Shown: positions 13,001 to 23,878 of the stretch, one piece after another | Layout of the letters: each line of letters begins with the position of its first letter | Numbering within the stretch: position 1 is the stretch's first letter | Source: Haemaphysalis longicornis | Taxonomy: Eukaryota > Arthropoda > Arachnida > Ixodida > Ixodidae | Direction of reading: 5' to 3' | Assembly: GCA_013339765.2 (NCBI GenBank) | Contig: CM023450.1 | Coordinates: 189,552,688-189,616,687, forward strand | DNA: 64,000 nucleotides | The notes under the pieces: model-generated | Databases searched by the model: none | What the model was told of the DNA's origin: nothing | The model's input: the letters and a program-made list of their open reading frames with translations, nothing else | Program-made: the position numbers and the translations under genes

Positions 13001-13451
13001 TACTGACCCCAGTGATAGCTAAGCATATATGTCCAGAAGTGTATACAGTGATTCTGTTTGCAAACTGTGTGTAATAGAGACAGAGCCACGGAGGCCCATG
13101 TCTTATGGGACTGCCGAACTCATCCAGAAGAAGCGAAAGGCACCCCGCTCCCGCCGCCGCTTACAGCCAGCAGCGAGAGATGTCAATTACACTCACAACT
13201 CCAGGCCGTCCAGCTGGTGGTGGCTGCCCTGAACCGTCACCGGCCTGAAAGTGCTCCTCCAACAGAGACGCGCAAGTAAGCCTTGACAGGGGCCAGCTAT
13301 CACGACGTCTAGGCCGCGTCCCCCGCAGCAGGTGTTTTCCCAATAAAGTTGTTTCCTCCTCCTCCTCCTTGGTCTGGTTGTCTTCCGTTTCCATTTCATC
13401 TCCTGTTGGGTCAGGAAGCGTAGCGTTCTTCTTCTTGCTTGAGCGTTTCAT
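10043..13451 (-). pseudogene. LINE A ORF1: zinc-knuckle nucleic-acid-binding protein, interrupted
   Basis: The C-terminal part (11140-10043) has successive cysteine-rich knuckles: CQICRKTGHRADVC, CSTCGMENPQEHKC and CALCQKEHPTGSKEC. A lysine-rich stretch and a coiled-coil-like segment near the end follow (ESLKEQLAECMAEIASLRQK). The N-terminal part probably starts at the ATG at 13451-13449 (MKRSSKKKNATLPDPTGDE). LINE B (11727-13368) sits between these two parts; flanking frames on both sides are acidic/lysine-rich and agree with a single original ORF. There is a frame change between about 11140 and 11330. Such ORF1 proteins coat LINE RNA. The start is inferred from the protein's character, not proven. 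Confidence 0.75.
11727..13368 (+). mobile_element. LINE B: 5'-truncated non-LTR fragment inside LINE A ORF1
   Basis: This plus-strand fragment starts within the reverse-transcriptase palm/thumb (CAQILLLVLSPYGRRTN) and continues through a connection region (STRYAGMKRPAS). Degraded RNase H follows (VLSDSRSAITSYATN, IRWFPAHVGH), then a C-terminal C-x2-C...H...C motif (LCVIE to HVLWDC, in two frames). AATAAA lies at 13342-13347, and a CCT-repeat tail leads back into LINE A. Many frameshifts are present. The insertion is opposite in orientation to LINE A. Related sequence is seen in LINE D (46800-47711), so B and D are probably members of one family. A target duplication could not be fixed. Confidence 0.8.
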
Positions 13452-13924
13452 CCTTTCATCAGGCGCGTCGGTGTGGCGCAGCAGAGAGCCGGCGCACGAG
13501 GTCGGTGGTTGAACTGCTATGTTAGGCTTAGGCGTGGAAAACGGCGTGCTCTTCTTTCTTCCCAAAAATCGGCGTTTACCCGTTTCGGCTCTAAACTGTT
13601 GTGGTAGGCGCAGTCCTGGAGTCCTTGCGAGGTCATCAACCCATGTGGTTTGGGTGGATGGGCGAGATTGTCGCGGATTCCCACGGATTCGTCGGGAGCG
13701 TCGGTCCGATGGCGTGTCACGGTCGGGAGCGTCCCCCGAAAAGCGTTGAACGTTTTGACCTCTTCGGCCAATCTTTACTTGGCCAATCCCTAGGGGGATC
13801 CTGCCGCAAATATTAATGTGCCGGATACAGCAGCAACGAGGGACGGGACAGGGCACAAGCAAGAGGAGCTTCGCCCCTAAAACGTCAAAAGGAGCTGGTA
13901 CTTAAACAGGATAAATCTATTTTG

Positions 13925-15480
13925 GCGCTCGACCTCCTGGTGCTCGTCCTTTGAAAATATTACTCCCGACAGCAGAGTGGCTGCTATTATCACCACCGGT
14001 TGCGTAGAACGTACTTATGCACGCATCAGCGAATTTAGGACCGACGGTACGGCCACAATGGAGTGTGGCACTGTTGCATCCAGTACCATCCGACGTGGTG
14101 TCAGGGGCACCCCTCATGGGTCCTTGCTATCTTCCTTACATTACCATTAAAGTTCGTGGCTCTGAACCACCATAAAAGATTGTCCGACAAACCCAATCTC
14201 GCCCCTCCCTTGTACGCTGATGATGTGACCCTTCGGACAGGAAAGCAGGCCCTCAGAGAGGTACAAGAAAGGCTCCAACAAGACACGAATTCAGTACACT
14301 GCTATGCTGAATGCTGTGGCCTCTAATGTTTATTTGAAAAACCAGAGCGGCTTCTCGTCCACTATGACGCCAGATGACACAACATGGAAGGCATTGAAAT
14401 CCTCATTGACGGCCGCACTATCACCCCGTGCCCCAGCATGTTAGCCCTCGCCTATACCTGTAGGCCAACACCAACAGTCACGTGCCGCTACAGCGCCTAA
14501 AACAAACCGTCCACCACGACACGACGTCTCAAGAAAGCCAATTACTATCATTACGAAGGCGTCAAGCACGAGATTTTTTTCCTCATGAGCTTATCCACGA
14601 ACAAAGTTCTTAGGATATGGATTCACAACACGTGGACGAGCTGATAGAGAGTCACCTCCAGTACCAGAGACTACGACTGGGGAAAATTGTTAACTGCATT
14701 GAATGGGCAACACAAGATGTATCTCCGCGTGTTGTACTGCCGGACTCTTGGCGACAAGAATTTAAGATTACCAATTTACTACGAAAGATGAACTCCTTAC
14801 ACCACTAGGGTGCCGACAAGAACAAATTCAAGCTCTCAATACTATACCCGGTGGGGCACCCGCGTTTTTTATACACAAACGCCTCTCAACAATAAGGGAA
14901 GCCATATGACCATCGTGGCTACCACCAGAACTGATTGCGACACCTTGCATGTGCCCAAGTCCGACCCCAAGACATGACGGCCGCGGCAGAGATGGCCATC
15001 GTCTTAGCTATCACTCTACCAAAAGTTCGAAAGGTCGTCACCAATTCACAAGCATACAGGCATTACAAGTCGGGTAGGTGTCCCGAGATGCATTGCTTGT
15101 GTTAAGAACCACTTACCAACCAGATCCCTCCACCTCCTCTGGCCACCCGCGCACACTTCTTCGGAGGGCAATGAATGCACCCACTAAAAGCCTGCCTTTT
15201 TTCTCCCCACGCTATGAAGCTGCGTGCGGGCAATCAACTGCTTGTCCCGCACAGGAAAATAACCCACCATTATCGCCTTCAGAAACACATCCTACCCCGC
15301 TCCACTCCCGCCTCTCCAGAAACAACAAACTACCCTACAGCTGAAACAATCCGGCTCCTTTTCAACACCTTTCTTTCCTACGCCCGACGCGTTTTCACTT
15401 AACGCACTCCAGTCGCTGCGACGCTGAATACTAGTTTCGTAAAGTAGCCCATAGCGCCACATATTCGGTGTGTGCCACTT
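13925..15480 (+). mobile_element. LINE E: decayed non-LTR reverse transcriptase/RNase H remnant
   Basis: Scattered frames read RTYARISEFR, then RGTPHGS (the usual GTPQGS motif) and the palm box YADDVTL near 14211-14231. RNase H pieces follow (MTAAAEMAIVLAIT, then HTSSEGNE, the equivalent of HSSLEGNE). Stops and frame changes are frequent, so it is older than LINEs A and B. The limits are approximate. Confidence 0.65.
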
Positions 15481-15624
15481 TTGGAGCAATGAAAGGTCTT
15501 GCTGTCGGCCCCTTTACTGCTTACGCAGCTTCAGCCTGTGGCCGGAGCATGGGCGGCACGGACTGGATATAAGCTCCAGAGAAGAAAGTACAATTCATTT
15601 GGTGCGTTTAGGAACTCAATTAGT

Positions 15625-15668
<44 letters not shown>

Positions 15669-15685
15669 CTCCTCTCCTCTCTCTT
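15625..15685. repeat. (CT)n microsatellite
   Basis: A near-continuous CT dinucleotide run with a few single-base interruptions. It lies between LINE E and hAT copy 1. Confidence 0.95.
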
Positions 15686-18600
15686 AGCCATGTACTTTTT
15701 TGCTTATTCGGAGCCTATAAAAATCCCAATCTTTTCGAATATGCGCGTAATACCGAAGGAATACACAGAAGTTGGGCTATTTCTATGCTTATACGTAAAT
15801 ATTAAGAAAATGGAATTGCCTTGTTTAGGCGGTCGTAAAAACTTGGTTACGCGACCAGCGACCGCACTAAAGCATTAAAGAGAGACTTAAGTCAAAATGC
15901 CTATTTTTTATTTGAGTATGTATCGAGCCTATTTAACATATAAGCATAAGCTAGGGTAAGGGGAGCATTTTAAGCGATAGTAGATTGTGCCTATACGCGC
16001 CTATTTTGAGGTCCGTGCCTATACAAGCTTTTAAGCGCCTATAAATGCCTTTTTTGTGCTGTCGAGTACAGATTTTGCCTAAATCAGTTATATATCTCGA
16101 TGGAAAAATGGGAGATCTATTCTTGGACCGATTGGAATGCGTGAGCATCTTGTCCCTCTCCATCGCTAACTTGAGGCTTCGCCCGATGCTCATGCCTTGC
16201 TCTTCAGACATCCGCTACGCAGAGTTTCTTTAACACCCTCAGTAAAGGGTATAACCACAAAAAAAATCATCATCATCATCCTACACTATTGCAACCATGC
16301 TTAGCGCTCTAACAGTCTCAGCGGTCACGCTTTCTCGCTCTAGCAGCGGTCTGGCTGCCTGCTTTTTCTGTTGTTGTCCACCAGTATCGCCATTATTCGC
16401 AGTCTTTTTTCATTTCTTCCTTCTTTGTCACCCTCAACTGGCTGCGTGCTCGATCATTATACAACGGGTACAATCAGTGCCGGGAGCCACAGAGACCCGC
16501 CAAGACTCCGCGTGACCGACGGGCGTGTCGGCAGGGGCAGCTGTCGCTCAGTCGCGCTCCTGCCGAAGTATTCTTAGCAGCATCGCTCTCGACACTGACG
16601 AAGTCAGCAATCTCTAAGCGCCATCTCACCTTTACCGTTTTTTAGTTTATGTCGCTGGCTGTTTGGCAGAGTGACGTGTAGCGACGGAAAGATTACCGGA
16701 AATGCCCTATCTATTGTTTACGCAATAATACAGAGCTAACAGTGGCATACGTTTTTTTTTGTCACAGCCAGAAGAACACGTGTTTTGAGGAATGGTCTTG
16801 TCGAATTTAGCCTGCAAGGCATGCAAGTTGAGAATAAAGACTACGCGTTCCACCCCTACCAGTATGTGTGCAAAAAGTATAGATAACAGCATGTTCGTGA
16901 ATCGGAGAGTGTGGAGTAATCATGAAAACGACGAGGCGCGCTGGCGTTGGAAATGGATTCCCGCTGCCTTGTTTGCAAGACAACAAGAGGGCAATTGGAA
17001 AGGTTGTACTTAGCATTTTTAAGGGTTTTTATTGTATGCTAGCGGCACAAAAAGATTCCTGCGTGTCCGTCCGCACGTCGTCTGCTAGCGTCTCCAACGA
17101 TTGCGCGCAAGCGCCGGCCAGCGAGAGAGCCGGCCAATGGCAGCTCTACCTCTCAAGGCCAGGACGGCACCGCGCGAGAGCACGGCTACTCTCTCGGCAA
17201 GCTGCGCAACATTTACATTCGCGCCTTTCCTTCTGCTGAAAAAATTGGAAATAAATCAGAGCCTTTTACCACCTAGTTTCCTCCGACGGGATTTCGAAAA
17301 GCCTTTTTAAACAATGCAAAACAATTACAAATTGCTCGCGAATTTCCCTACCCCCTAAAAGGTCACATTTGTTTAGTGTCGAGAATAGCGGAGCGCAAAT
17401 TGTACGCCAGCAAGTCTAGAGCGTACCCTATGGAGGCAGTGCGAGGCTAGCTTGTGGCAAGATTATAAGAAATCCTATCACTACTGCCAGCGCGTGAATG
17501 TAGTTGACGTTTCTGCTCTCTCCGGAATCCGACCGAACCCTGCCGACGAATGCCAAAGATAAAGACGCCAAAAAGTGTCCTTATCCGGCAATGAACCAGT
17601 GGCTCGCAGTGCTACTCCGTCGACGGAGAAACAGTATTCTGCCAACCCTGCGGAAAGCAGGTGAGGATACAATACTTCTCACATGATCTTAATTAACGAT
17701 ATCATGCACTTGACGTGAACACGGGGCCAAACGTCAACATGAAGCCCCCAACAGTGCTTACGCTAAATTTATTCTGAATGACCTAAGAACGTGTGCAAAT
17801 AATGTGCGCTTTAAGAACTTTTTACGGGAACTACTATTCATTGTTGTGCAATGTTTACAACCGAATTCGGGAACTGGCTTTCTTATTGAAAATTTCCGGC
17901 ACAGTGTTGGCCGGATTGTTGTATAAGCATCATGATTTTATAAACGCTTTCTTGCGATTGCGCAGCTGGCCAACTTCGCCATTCCTTGAGCTATTGTCAG
18001 GTTTCCAACTTAACACGACTAAAAGCAAAAGTACAGTAGCAACGTTTCACGTGCCTTACTCAATATCTTAGTGCTATTTACTCTTTCGTTATCTCGCGCA
18101 GGTACCCTGTGAAAAAAGTTCCATTTGCAGCAGCACGAAAGACATACACTGCATCAAGCCGCTGTTCTGCGCAACCAGCCGTCGACATCAAGACAATCGT
18201 TCCTGGCTGCAAGTCTTGCTCAAGAAAAAAAAAGTGAATTCAGCGCAGACCTATGCGAAGCATTAGTCACTGCTAACATCCCTTGGGCGACGACCCAAAA
18301 CAACACTTTCAAGAATTTCTTGCAAAAGTACCGCAAACACAATGTACCATCAGAGTCGACTCTTCGCAAGGAGTACCTGCCACCAAGGTACGAGAAGACG
18401 CTACAAGAAATTGGAAGGGAAATCGGTGATTTCCACATATGGATTTCTGTGGACGAGACGACAGATGCGACCGGACGAGTACTCGGTCACATTTTAGTCG
18501 GAAAGCTTGACGCAGAAGAGAAAACGACACCTTTCCTAGTCTCCTCAAAAGAGCTAGAAAAAACTAGCGGTGAGACCCTCGCCCGCTTCGTGAACTCGTC

Positions 18601-19257
18601 CTTGAAGCTTCTGTACCCCTCCGGAGCCCACGACGACCGAGTACTGCTGCTCTACACAGATGCAGCAGCTTATATGCATCAGGCTGGTGCACTTCTCAAG
18701 CTTTATTATCCAGAAATATTGCACGTCATTTGTCTAGCTAACGCGATTCATCGCGTGTGTGAAGAGCTACGAAAGTCGTTCATTTCGGTCAACGAACTGA
18801 TAGCTGCAGGGAAGGCGGTGTTCAAGTCTCCTTCCCGCGTTCGTGAGATGAGGGAGCAGTTGCCGGGTGTACATCTTCCACCGGAGCCAGTTGTTACCCG
18901 CTGGGGAACTAACTGACGGCAGTGGAATACTACAAGCAACACTTAAACGGTGTTAAAGGAGCCATGGAGAGAAGACACAAGATTGGTTCATTCGAAAGAT
19001 TGCCTCGTTAGAACCATATTCACACCACATTTAACGCAAACTTCGCTCAAATAAGTTACATAATTAGGGAAAAAGGGAATGACCATGCGACCCACTAGCT
19101 CATTTCCCGCAACAGAACCTATGTCATACTAGAATGCTGAGATTCGTGGAGGCCGGCAAAAGCAAACGCAAGTTAGGCAGGGCTTACCGATGTGCATAGT
19201 GAGCTATATCCCCGTGAAACATACTGCACATTTCTTTTATGACACTAAGAACGGTGG

Positions 19258-20428
19258 TCCTTGTGCCAGAGAATTGTTTGAAAATAAGTACAAGAATCTC
19301 TATGAGAACAAACCAAGAGTGGTCCGCCCTCTTGCCCTCCGTTTGGAGGGGCACATGACTCTGTACTCTTTCAAGATATGCCCGACAACTCTTCTGAGTT
19401 TCTCGGACGCTTTAGCCCCTTGGGACTATAGTGCTGTCAAATGTGACCTGTCGCTGTTAAAATACGACAAGAAAGCTTTTCCACACCAGTTTTTGCGCCA
19501 AGAATTTCTTGCACTTAAGGATAAATACAGTAGCTATTGCCACTACTTTACTGATGGTTCAAAAACTGCTGGTCATACTGGTTATGGTTTTGTAAACTCG
19601 TCGGCAGTTACTGTAACTGAGAGGATAGTTGATGAGGGCAGTGTCTTCACTGCAGAGGTTTTTGGTATAACCTCAGCTATTGAAGACGTAATAGCAAATG
19701 GACTACAAAAAGTGGCAATTTTTACAGATTCCTTAAGCGCCATACGTGCTTTGACCTCCCTTGTCCCTTCAAAGAATGCGGCTGTAGGTATGCTAAAAAA
19801 TCGACTGTGCTGCCTCACATCGGCAGGGGTTAGTGTCGTCTTTTGTTGGGTACCAAGCCACATCGGCATTCAAGAAAATGAAACTGTCGATAGAGCAGCA
19901 TACCATACTAAGCATTGTGCAATAACGAAGTCCAAGGTTCCTTACCAGGACCTTCGGAACACCATACGAAAGTCCATTACAATGTACTGGCAAGCTGAAT
20001 GGGACAGACAGACTGAAAATAAGTTACACCTAGTGAAGCCATACCTATCTGAATGGAAAAGTTGCAGACACAGAAATCGTTTTTATGAGGTTATTTTATG
20101 CCGACTGCGAATAGGTCACACTGTGCTCACACACGGCTTCCTGGTCCAGAAAGAACAGAAACCCATGTGTGACCACTGTGGAGAACCTCTTACTGTACTT
20201 CATGTTTTAATAAGCTGCCCACACCTTGAAGCAGCACGCATCAGACATTTCAAAGCATTATACACCTTTTGCATCCCTTTACACCCTGTGCTTTTACTTA
20301 GTGATGAACCGTTGGTGGATTTTAGTAACGTTTTCCAATTTTTTGAGGACGCCGGCCTTCTATACCGGTTTAAGCTATGTGCCTCTTTGAGTCCTTTTAA
20401 AATGTTTTTAATCCTCACAACACCCTGA
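19258..20428 (+). CDS. LINE C ORF2 C-terminus with RNase H (truncated, open)
   Basis: This long uninterrupted frame (about 390 codons inside the element) has an RNase H domain: YFTDGSKTAGHTGYG (first aspartate), VFTAEVFGITSAI (glutamate), AIFTDSLSAIRAL and VPSHIGIQENETVDRAA. A C-terminal C-x2-C...H...C motif follows (CDHCGEPLTVLHVLISC). Endonuclease and the reverse-transcriptase palm are absent because of 5' truncation. The frame is undamaged, which fits a recent insertion. It has no start of its own: translation shown upstream of 19258 is Kolobok sequence. It is probably not expressed as a protein. Confidence 0.85.
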
Positions 20429-20524
20429 ATAACATCGTTTAATCGTCGCTTAACTATTCTACCCTGCGTCTGGCGCATTATAACCGAAAGGTTGCTGTGC
20501 CAAAAAACCACAACTTACTTACTT
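19258..20524 (+). mobile_element. LINE C: 5'-truncated non-LTR element with TTAC-type tail
   Basis: The boundaries are fixed by a 14-bp target-site duplication, ACTAAGAACGGTGG, at 19244-19257 and 20525-20538. The element ends in ACTTACTT tail repeats directly before the second duplication. A 5'-truncated body with a short tandem tail is typical of LINE retrotransposition. It lies inside the Kolobok-like element and so is the youngest event of this nest. Confidence 0.92.
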
Positions 20525-20919
20525 ACTAAGAACGGTGGAGTAAACGGTTGAACTTCCGAACAAACACGCAAACATGTACGCCAATGCGTACGAAACTACC
20601 GCCGGCCGAGCTGTGCATCTCGCCATCGCGCAGACGAATTTTCAGGTCCGGGGCTCTTCGGGGCCAACGAACCGTTTTAGCACGGCCAGCCGCGACCTTG
20701 CTTGGTATCTTAATCCCTTGACAGGAAGTTGGCGTCATATCGCCAACCAGCAAAGTTAAAAATAGAAACGAGGGGAGTAAGGAACAGCAAGCACTGACGA
20801 GATAGTGCCACTCGTCGAAGAAGTTCCGGAATTGTGCTCGTGTTGGCTTGCTGCTGTCGTTACGAGGTCGTTTTCAGTTTACAACCACTGAAAACTTCCC
20901 TTTGTTCGAGTAGTTTACA

Positions 20920-21222
20920 ATGAAATTTCATTGTTACGTCCTGAAATGCCCATGTAGTACGGGCAAATCGTCAAGGGAGTGCGACATCCCCGCCGGTGAA
21001 GAGATCTACTTTCATGCGCTGCCCAACGACGAACCTCGGCGAAGCAAGTGGCTACGTTTTGTGAACTTTGCAAAAGGAGGAGAAAGGGAGCTAAACGAAG
21101 TACGAGTGTTCTCGCTTCATTTCCGACGAAGTGATTACGGGAGGGACCCTTACGTTAGCTCATTCCTGGTCCATGCCGCCGCTCGTCGCCGACTTCGTCA
21201 AATCGCCGTCAAAGCGCTCTGA
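20920..21222 (+). CDS. THAP-like DNA-binding protein of the Kolobok-like element
   Basis: A 100-residue frame starts at ATG 20920 (MKFHCYVLKC). It shows the THAP layout: an N-terminal C-x4-C, an FHALPNDEPRRSKWL segment with the conserved proline and tryptophan, and a late SLHF in place of the usual C-x2-HF. The first cysteine of that last pair is phenylalanine here (VFSLHF), so zinc binding is probably impaired. It sits inside a TTAA-flanked element, where a THAP domain would bind the transposon ends. No transposase core follows in frame, so it is a remnant or part of a non-autonomous copy. Confidence 0.65.
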   Translation: MKFHCYVLKCPCSTGKSSRECDIPAGEEIYFHALPNDEPRRSKWLRFVNFAKGGERELNEVRVFSLHFRRSDYGRDPYVSSFLVHAAARRRLRQIAVKAL

Positions 21223-22827
21223 GCTTGGAAAAAATACTGTACAGACCGCGCATTGACGCTGGTATCTTTCTCGTCAAGAGAGCTCGCGCGAACGGCTTTC
21301 CATTCACGTCACCGGCCAACTGGCATAAGCGATACTGCTACTGAAATTGAACTAATATTAATCGTAATAAAAATACGGCATTTACGTACCAGTCTGTATT
21401 CGTCCGTTGCGTCGGTGCTGACGAGGAAGCGGTGTGGACAGCTGGGCGTTCGAGTGTTGTGGATGTCGCGGAATGGTCGCTTTCCGGTCCATCCGTGTAT
21501 CCCACAACTCCTGCCGCTCGTGCACTTAGAAGCATTGACCGTTCAAGTGGTGTGAGGTCGTTAAATGCAAGCCCACGCTCCTCGGTGAGAGGTTTGTTGT
21601 CCGGATCAGGCGATTCTATGACTAGGGCTGCGTGTGTACTAGGTTTTACAAGTATTTTTAAAATGGCCGCCGTCTTGTTTTCTGCACAAGCTCCGGGACC
21701 TGTTTGATTCCCGCGTGTGGGTGCTATATTCAGTCGACATACTAAGTATCTGTTTCATGTACAGGCTCATATGACGCCATTGTTCATGTCACGAAATTTA
21801 CAATTTAGCGGAAGCTTTGAAAATTTGGCTTAAATTGCCTTATTTCTCAGTGAATAAAGCATCGTTTTCTTCCGGGAAATCGCCTGAGGTCTATGAAACA
21901 CATAATCTTTCGAATAAAACAAACTGTTGTTTTGTCGTCATGGCTCCTTTAAGTCTGTTCTTAGCAGCTTTGCAGAAGACGAGAGTGTCGCCGAGAGAAG
22001 GGCCCAGTAGGTTCTACATGAGGGTACACTTCCATGTGACTTGGCCTACTTTTGTGCCCATTTCACGTTTTTGACAACAACCATACAGAAACTTGAAAGT
22101 TCGGGCACCACGCTGACTCAAAATATTCAGCTGATTTTGGACGGTCAGGAAAGTTTCGCTAGTGCTTCCAGGGGACCTGTTGCTGACAGAGCTATAAAGA
22201 AGCTTAAGTCTGCCTTGGACAGAAATCCCGGATTTTCTACGCTGAAGGAACTGTCTGAGGTTTTGAGCGGCGGACATACCGCGATTCCAGACTGAATCAA
22301 AACACCTAACGTGTTGAAGTACAAGTACGCTCCGCTCTCTTCAGTGGATGTGGAGCGTTCTTTTCCTGCGTACAATCAGATATTGACTGACACAAGGCTC
22401 AACTTCGAGCGCGAAAACCTGAAGAGGTGCTTTTTTTCCACTGATTCCACAACCTTTCGCACAGTGTTGCGTCACCCTAGATAATATGAAATCACGACCC
22501 TTGAGTGTTTCATAAAGGAAATAAAATTGCATTTTCTAAATCCGAATGTTTGTATCCTGTGTCTACTCAAAGCCGAAAAATGGCACTGAAGTACACCGCC
22601 TCAGTAAATATTATTCGAGCCTATATATGCCTATAAGGTAGTACTTAGCGCCTATATATGCCTAAATTACAGTTTTGAGCGCCTACAGTAGGTGCCTAAA
22701 ACCGGTTTTATTACTGCCTAAACTTCCGGTCTCTAAATTGATTACTGTGAAAAAGTGTGGGTGTATATGCTGTCCCCAAATGAAATAACTTCTCTACTCT
22801 CGCTTTTTCTCCGCTCACTCATTGCAG

Positions 22828-22983
22828 TTGCAAGGTGCGCCGCGCGCGAAGCTCAACGAGACCGTCGGCGAAACTCTTAATGTCGTCAAGATGGTTGACA
22901 AGTGGGGAAACTTCCCTTCTCAACTTTCGGGAGGCATGAAGAGGAGGCTGAGCCTGTCGATCGCTCTCGTAGCAAGGCCAAAG
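22828..22983 (+). CDS. ABCA-type transporter, NBD1 exon (ABC signature)
   Basis: The exon is bounded by a pyrimidine-rich ATTGCAG acceptor and a GTACGG donor at 22984. It is 52 codons long, phase 0 at both ends, so it joins the lysine of the exon ending at 338 and the valine at 56924. It opens LQGAPRAKLNETVGE and holds the ABC signature LSGGMKRRLSLSIAL, ending VARPK just before Walker B. The signature is intact. The hAT copy 1 terminus lies only 92 bp upstream, so the acceptor, its tract and the branch point must fit between them or inside the element. Confidence 0.95.
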
Positions 22984-23878
22984 GTACGGAAGCAGGACAG
23001 GTTGCTGATCAGGCTGCGTTCTGCATTTCAACCACTTGAAACAAAGGGTCTCGCCTCACGAATCATTATTTGTACGCATCTGTGCTCCGTGATAGTGCCG
23101 AGGTTTGTTACCTAAGGTCCCTGCCTAGGTAATTTTGCAGTATTTTACTATTACTAGCCTAAACTTCTCTAACACACGGCGAGGTAGAGCACATTCTGTT
23201 CCAAGAAAGTCGGTTGAGTGTCGCTGACTAAGAAAAAAAGACTAAACCTTCCATGTGGCAACTGTCAAATAGCGCATCAATGTTGTTTTGAGGATCTTTT
23301 GTCTTATCTCTGAGGTAAAGAAAGTTTGCCACATCATCCGCACACTTTGTAACAATTTTTTAAAGTGACAGGAGCGGAAACATTGATAAATTCAAAAGCT
23401 GGCACCACGCCGACGCTGGCTAGACGCTTTTTCTTTGTGCACGCGTTCCTTGGTATGCAATCTTCCTAAAATAAGAAAACACTCCATGTTAGTTACACGA
23501 AACGAAACAGAGCACGCGTGCGTCCTAGCCAGTCGGCTGCTTATCCAGCAACCACTCTAGCCCTACATTTGCACCCCGCATGTGGTGCGGCACGAAGGTC
23601 GTGGGGGGAACGGGCGCGATAACCACAACCACGGAGTAAGATGGAGAGGAGTGCCAACTGTCTGCCAGAAAAGAATCATTCCCGCGGGCCGAGGATGTCC
23701 CCGCGCCACCGGCCGCCGATCTTTCACTTTGTTCTCTTCCTTCTTCGCCCCCTCTCATCGTTGTGCCTGTGTATGTTGCCCTCTCCTTGTTCGTTCTCAC
23801 CAGCGGCTTGTGTTCGTTCGCTGCGACATCTGTCTTCAAACACGTCAAACTGTGCCCCCAATTTCTACTCTTGTGGCC
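22984..23878 (+). other. Start of 33.9-kb intron, no feature recognised
   Basis: I saw no gene, terminal repeat or RNA. Moderately long open frames around 23525-23940 on both strands overlap one another and lack motifs; I read them as compositional. Confidence 0.45.

Larger units (their letters stand above)
6431..13870 (-). mobile_element. LINE A: near-complete non-LTR retrotransposon with RNase H
   Basis: This minus-strand non-LTR element has the order ORF1 (zinc-knuckle protein), endonuclease, reverse transcriptase, RNase H and 3' tail. Its 3' end carries AATAAA (plus positions 6453-6458 read as TTTATT) and then three TGAAC units (6431-6445), a short-repeat tail typical of several non-LTR clades. 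RNase H in ORF2 suggests an I/LOA/R1-type group rather than CR1 or RTE; the exact clade is inferred. ORF1 is split by LINE B (11727-13368). The 5' limit near 13870 is a guess from where recognisable sequence stops. Several frame breaks make it inactive as read, but it is among the best preserved elements in the window. Confidence 0.88.
18957..21948 (+). mobile_element. Kolobok-like DNA transposon (TTAA target, THAP domain)
   Basis: The element is flanked on both sides by TTAA (18953-18956 and 21949-21952). Its ends are perfect 10-bp inverted repeats, AGGAGCCATG at the left and CATGGCTCCT at the right. When it is removed in thought, the hAT frame continues through LNGVKSVLSSFAEDESV, which matches copy 2 (SDIKAVFNGLAIDESV). 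This proves the boundaries. TTAA duplications together with a THAP-domain protein are the hallmark combination of the Kolobok superfamily. It contains a THAP ORF (20920-21222) but no recognisable catalytic domain, and LINE C is inserted in it. Confidence 0.82.
17550..22484 (+). pseudogene. hAT transposase, copy 1 (two exons, broken)
   Basis: Exon 1 (17550-17660) begins MPKIKTPKSV, contains an in-frame TGA at 17592, and encodes CYSVDGETVFCQPCGKQ before a GTGAGG donor. Exon 2 follows a CGCAG acceptor at about 18100. Its finger segment QQHERHTLHQ completes a C2H2-like zinc finger of the type seen in CGGBP1/hAT proteins. The DDE-like core shows WISVDETTD, LLYTDAAAYM and ILHVICLANAIHRVCEEL. The C-terminal dimerisation block reads YAPLSSVDVERSF and ends with TAA at 22482. 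A frameshift lies at the start of exon 2, another stop after the WGTN block at about 18915, and a TAG near 22010. The Kolobok-like element 18957-21948 interrupts exon 2 exactly within a segment conserved in copy 2. Confidence 0.85.
15880..22735 (+). mobile_element. hAT transposon copy 1, carrying a nested Kolobok-like element
   Basis: This plus-oriented hAT element is homologous to copy 2 at 34957-39719. Its right end reads GCCTAAACTTCCGGTCTCTA, matching the copy 2 terminus (TGCCTAAAATCCGGTCTCTA) with small changes. The left end (AGAGAGACTTAAG...AAAATGCCTATTTTTT) is diverged but still aligns. Both ends carry many GCCTATA/AGGC subterminal words. An 8-bp target duplication could not be confirmed. 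Removing the nested element at 18957-21948 leaves about 3.9 kb, close to copy 2 without its own insert. The right end is only 92 bp before the ABCA exon at 22828. Confidence 0.85.

Noticed and set aside
11715..13385. Target-site duplication around LINE B
   Set aside because: TCTGTTCGTTTT and TCTGGTTGTCTT are only loosely alike; not enough to call.
13161..13862. 233-residue minus-strand ORF as a host gene
   Set aside because: It spans the LINE B tail and the start of LINE A ORF1, and its composition fits 5' leader plus ORF1 with inserted tail sequence.
15865..22745. 8-bp duplication around hAT copy 1
   Set aside because: The left terminus is too diverged to fix the edge, and candidate flanks (CATTAAAG / AATTGATT) do not match.
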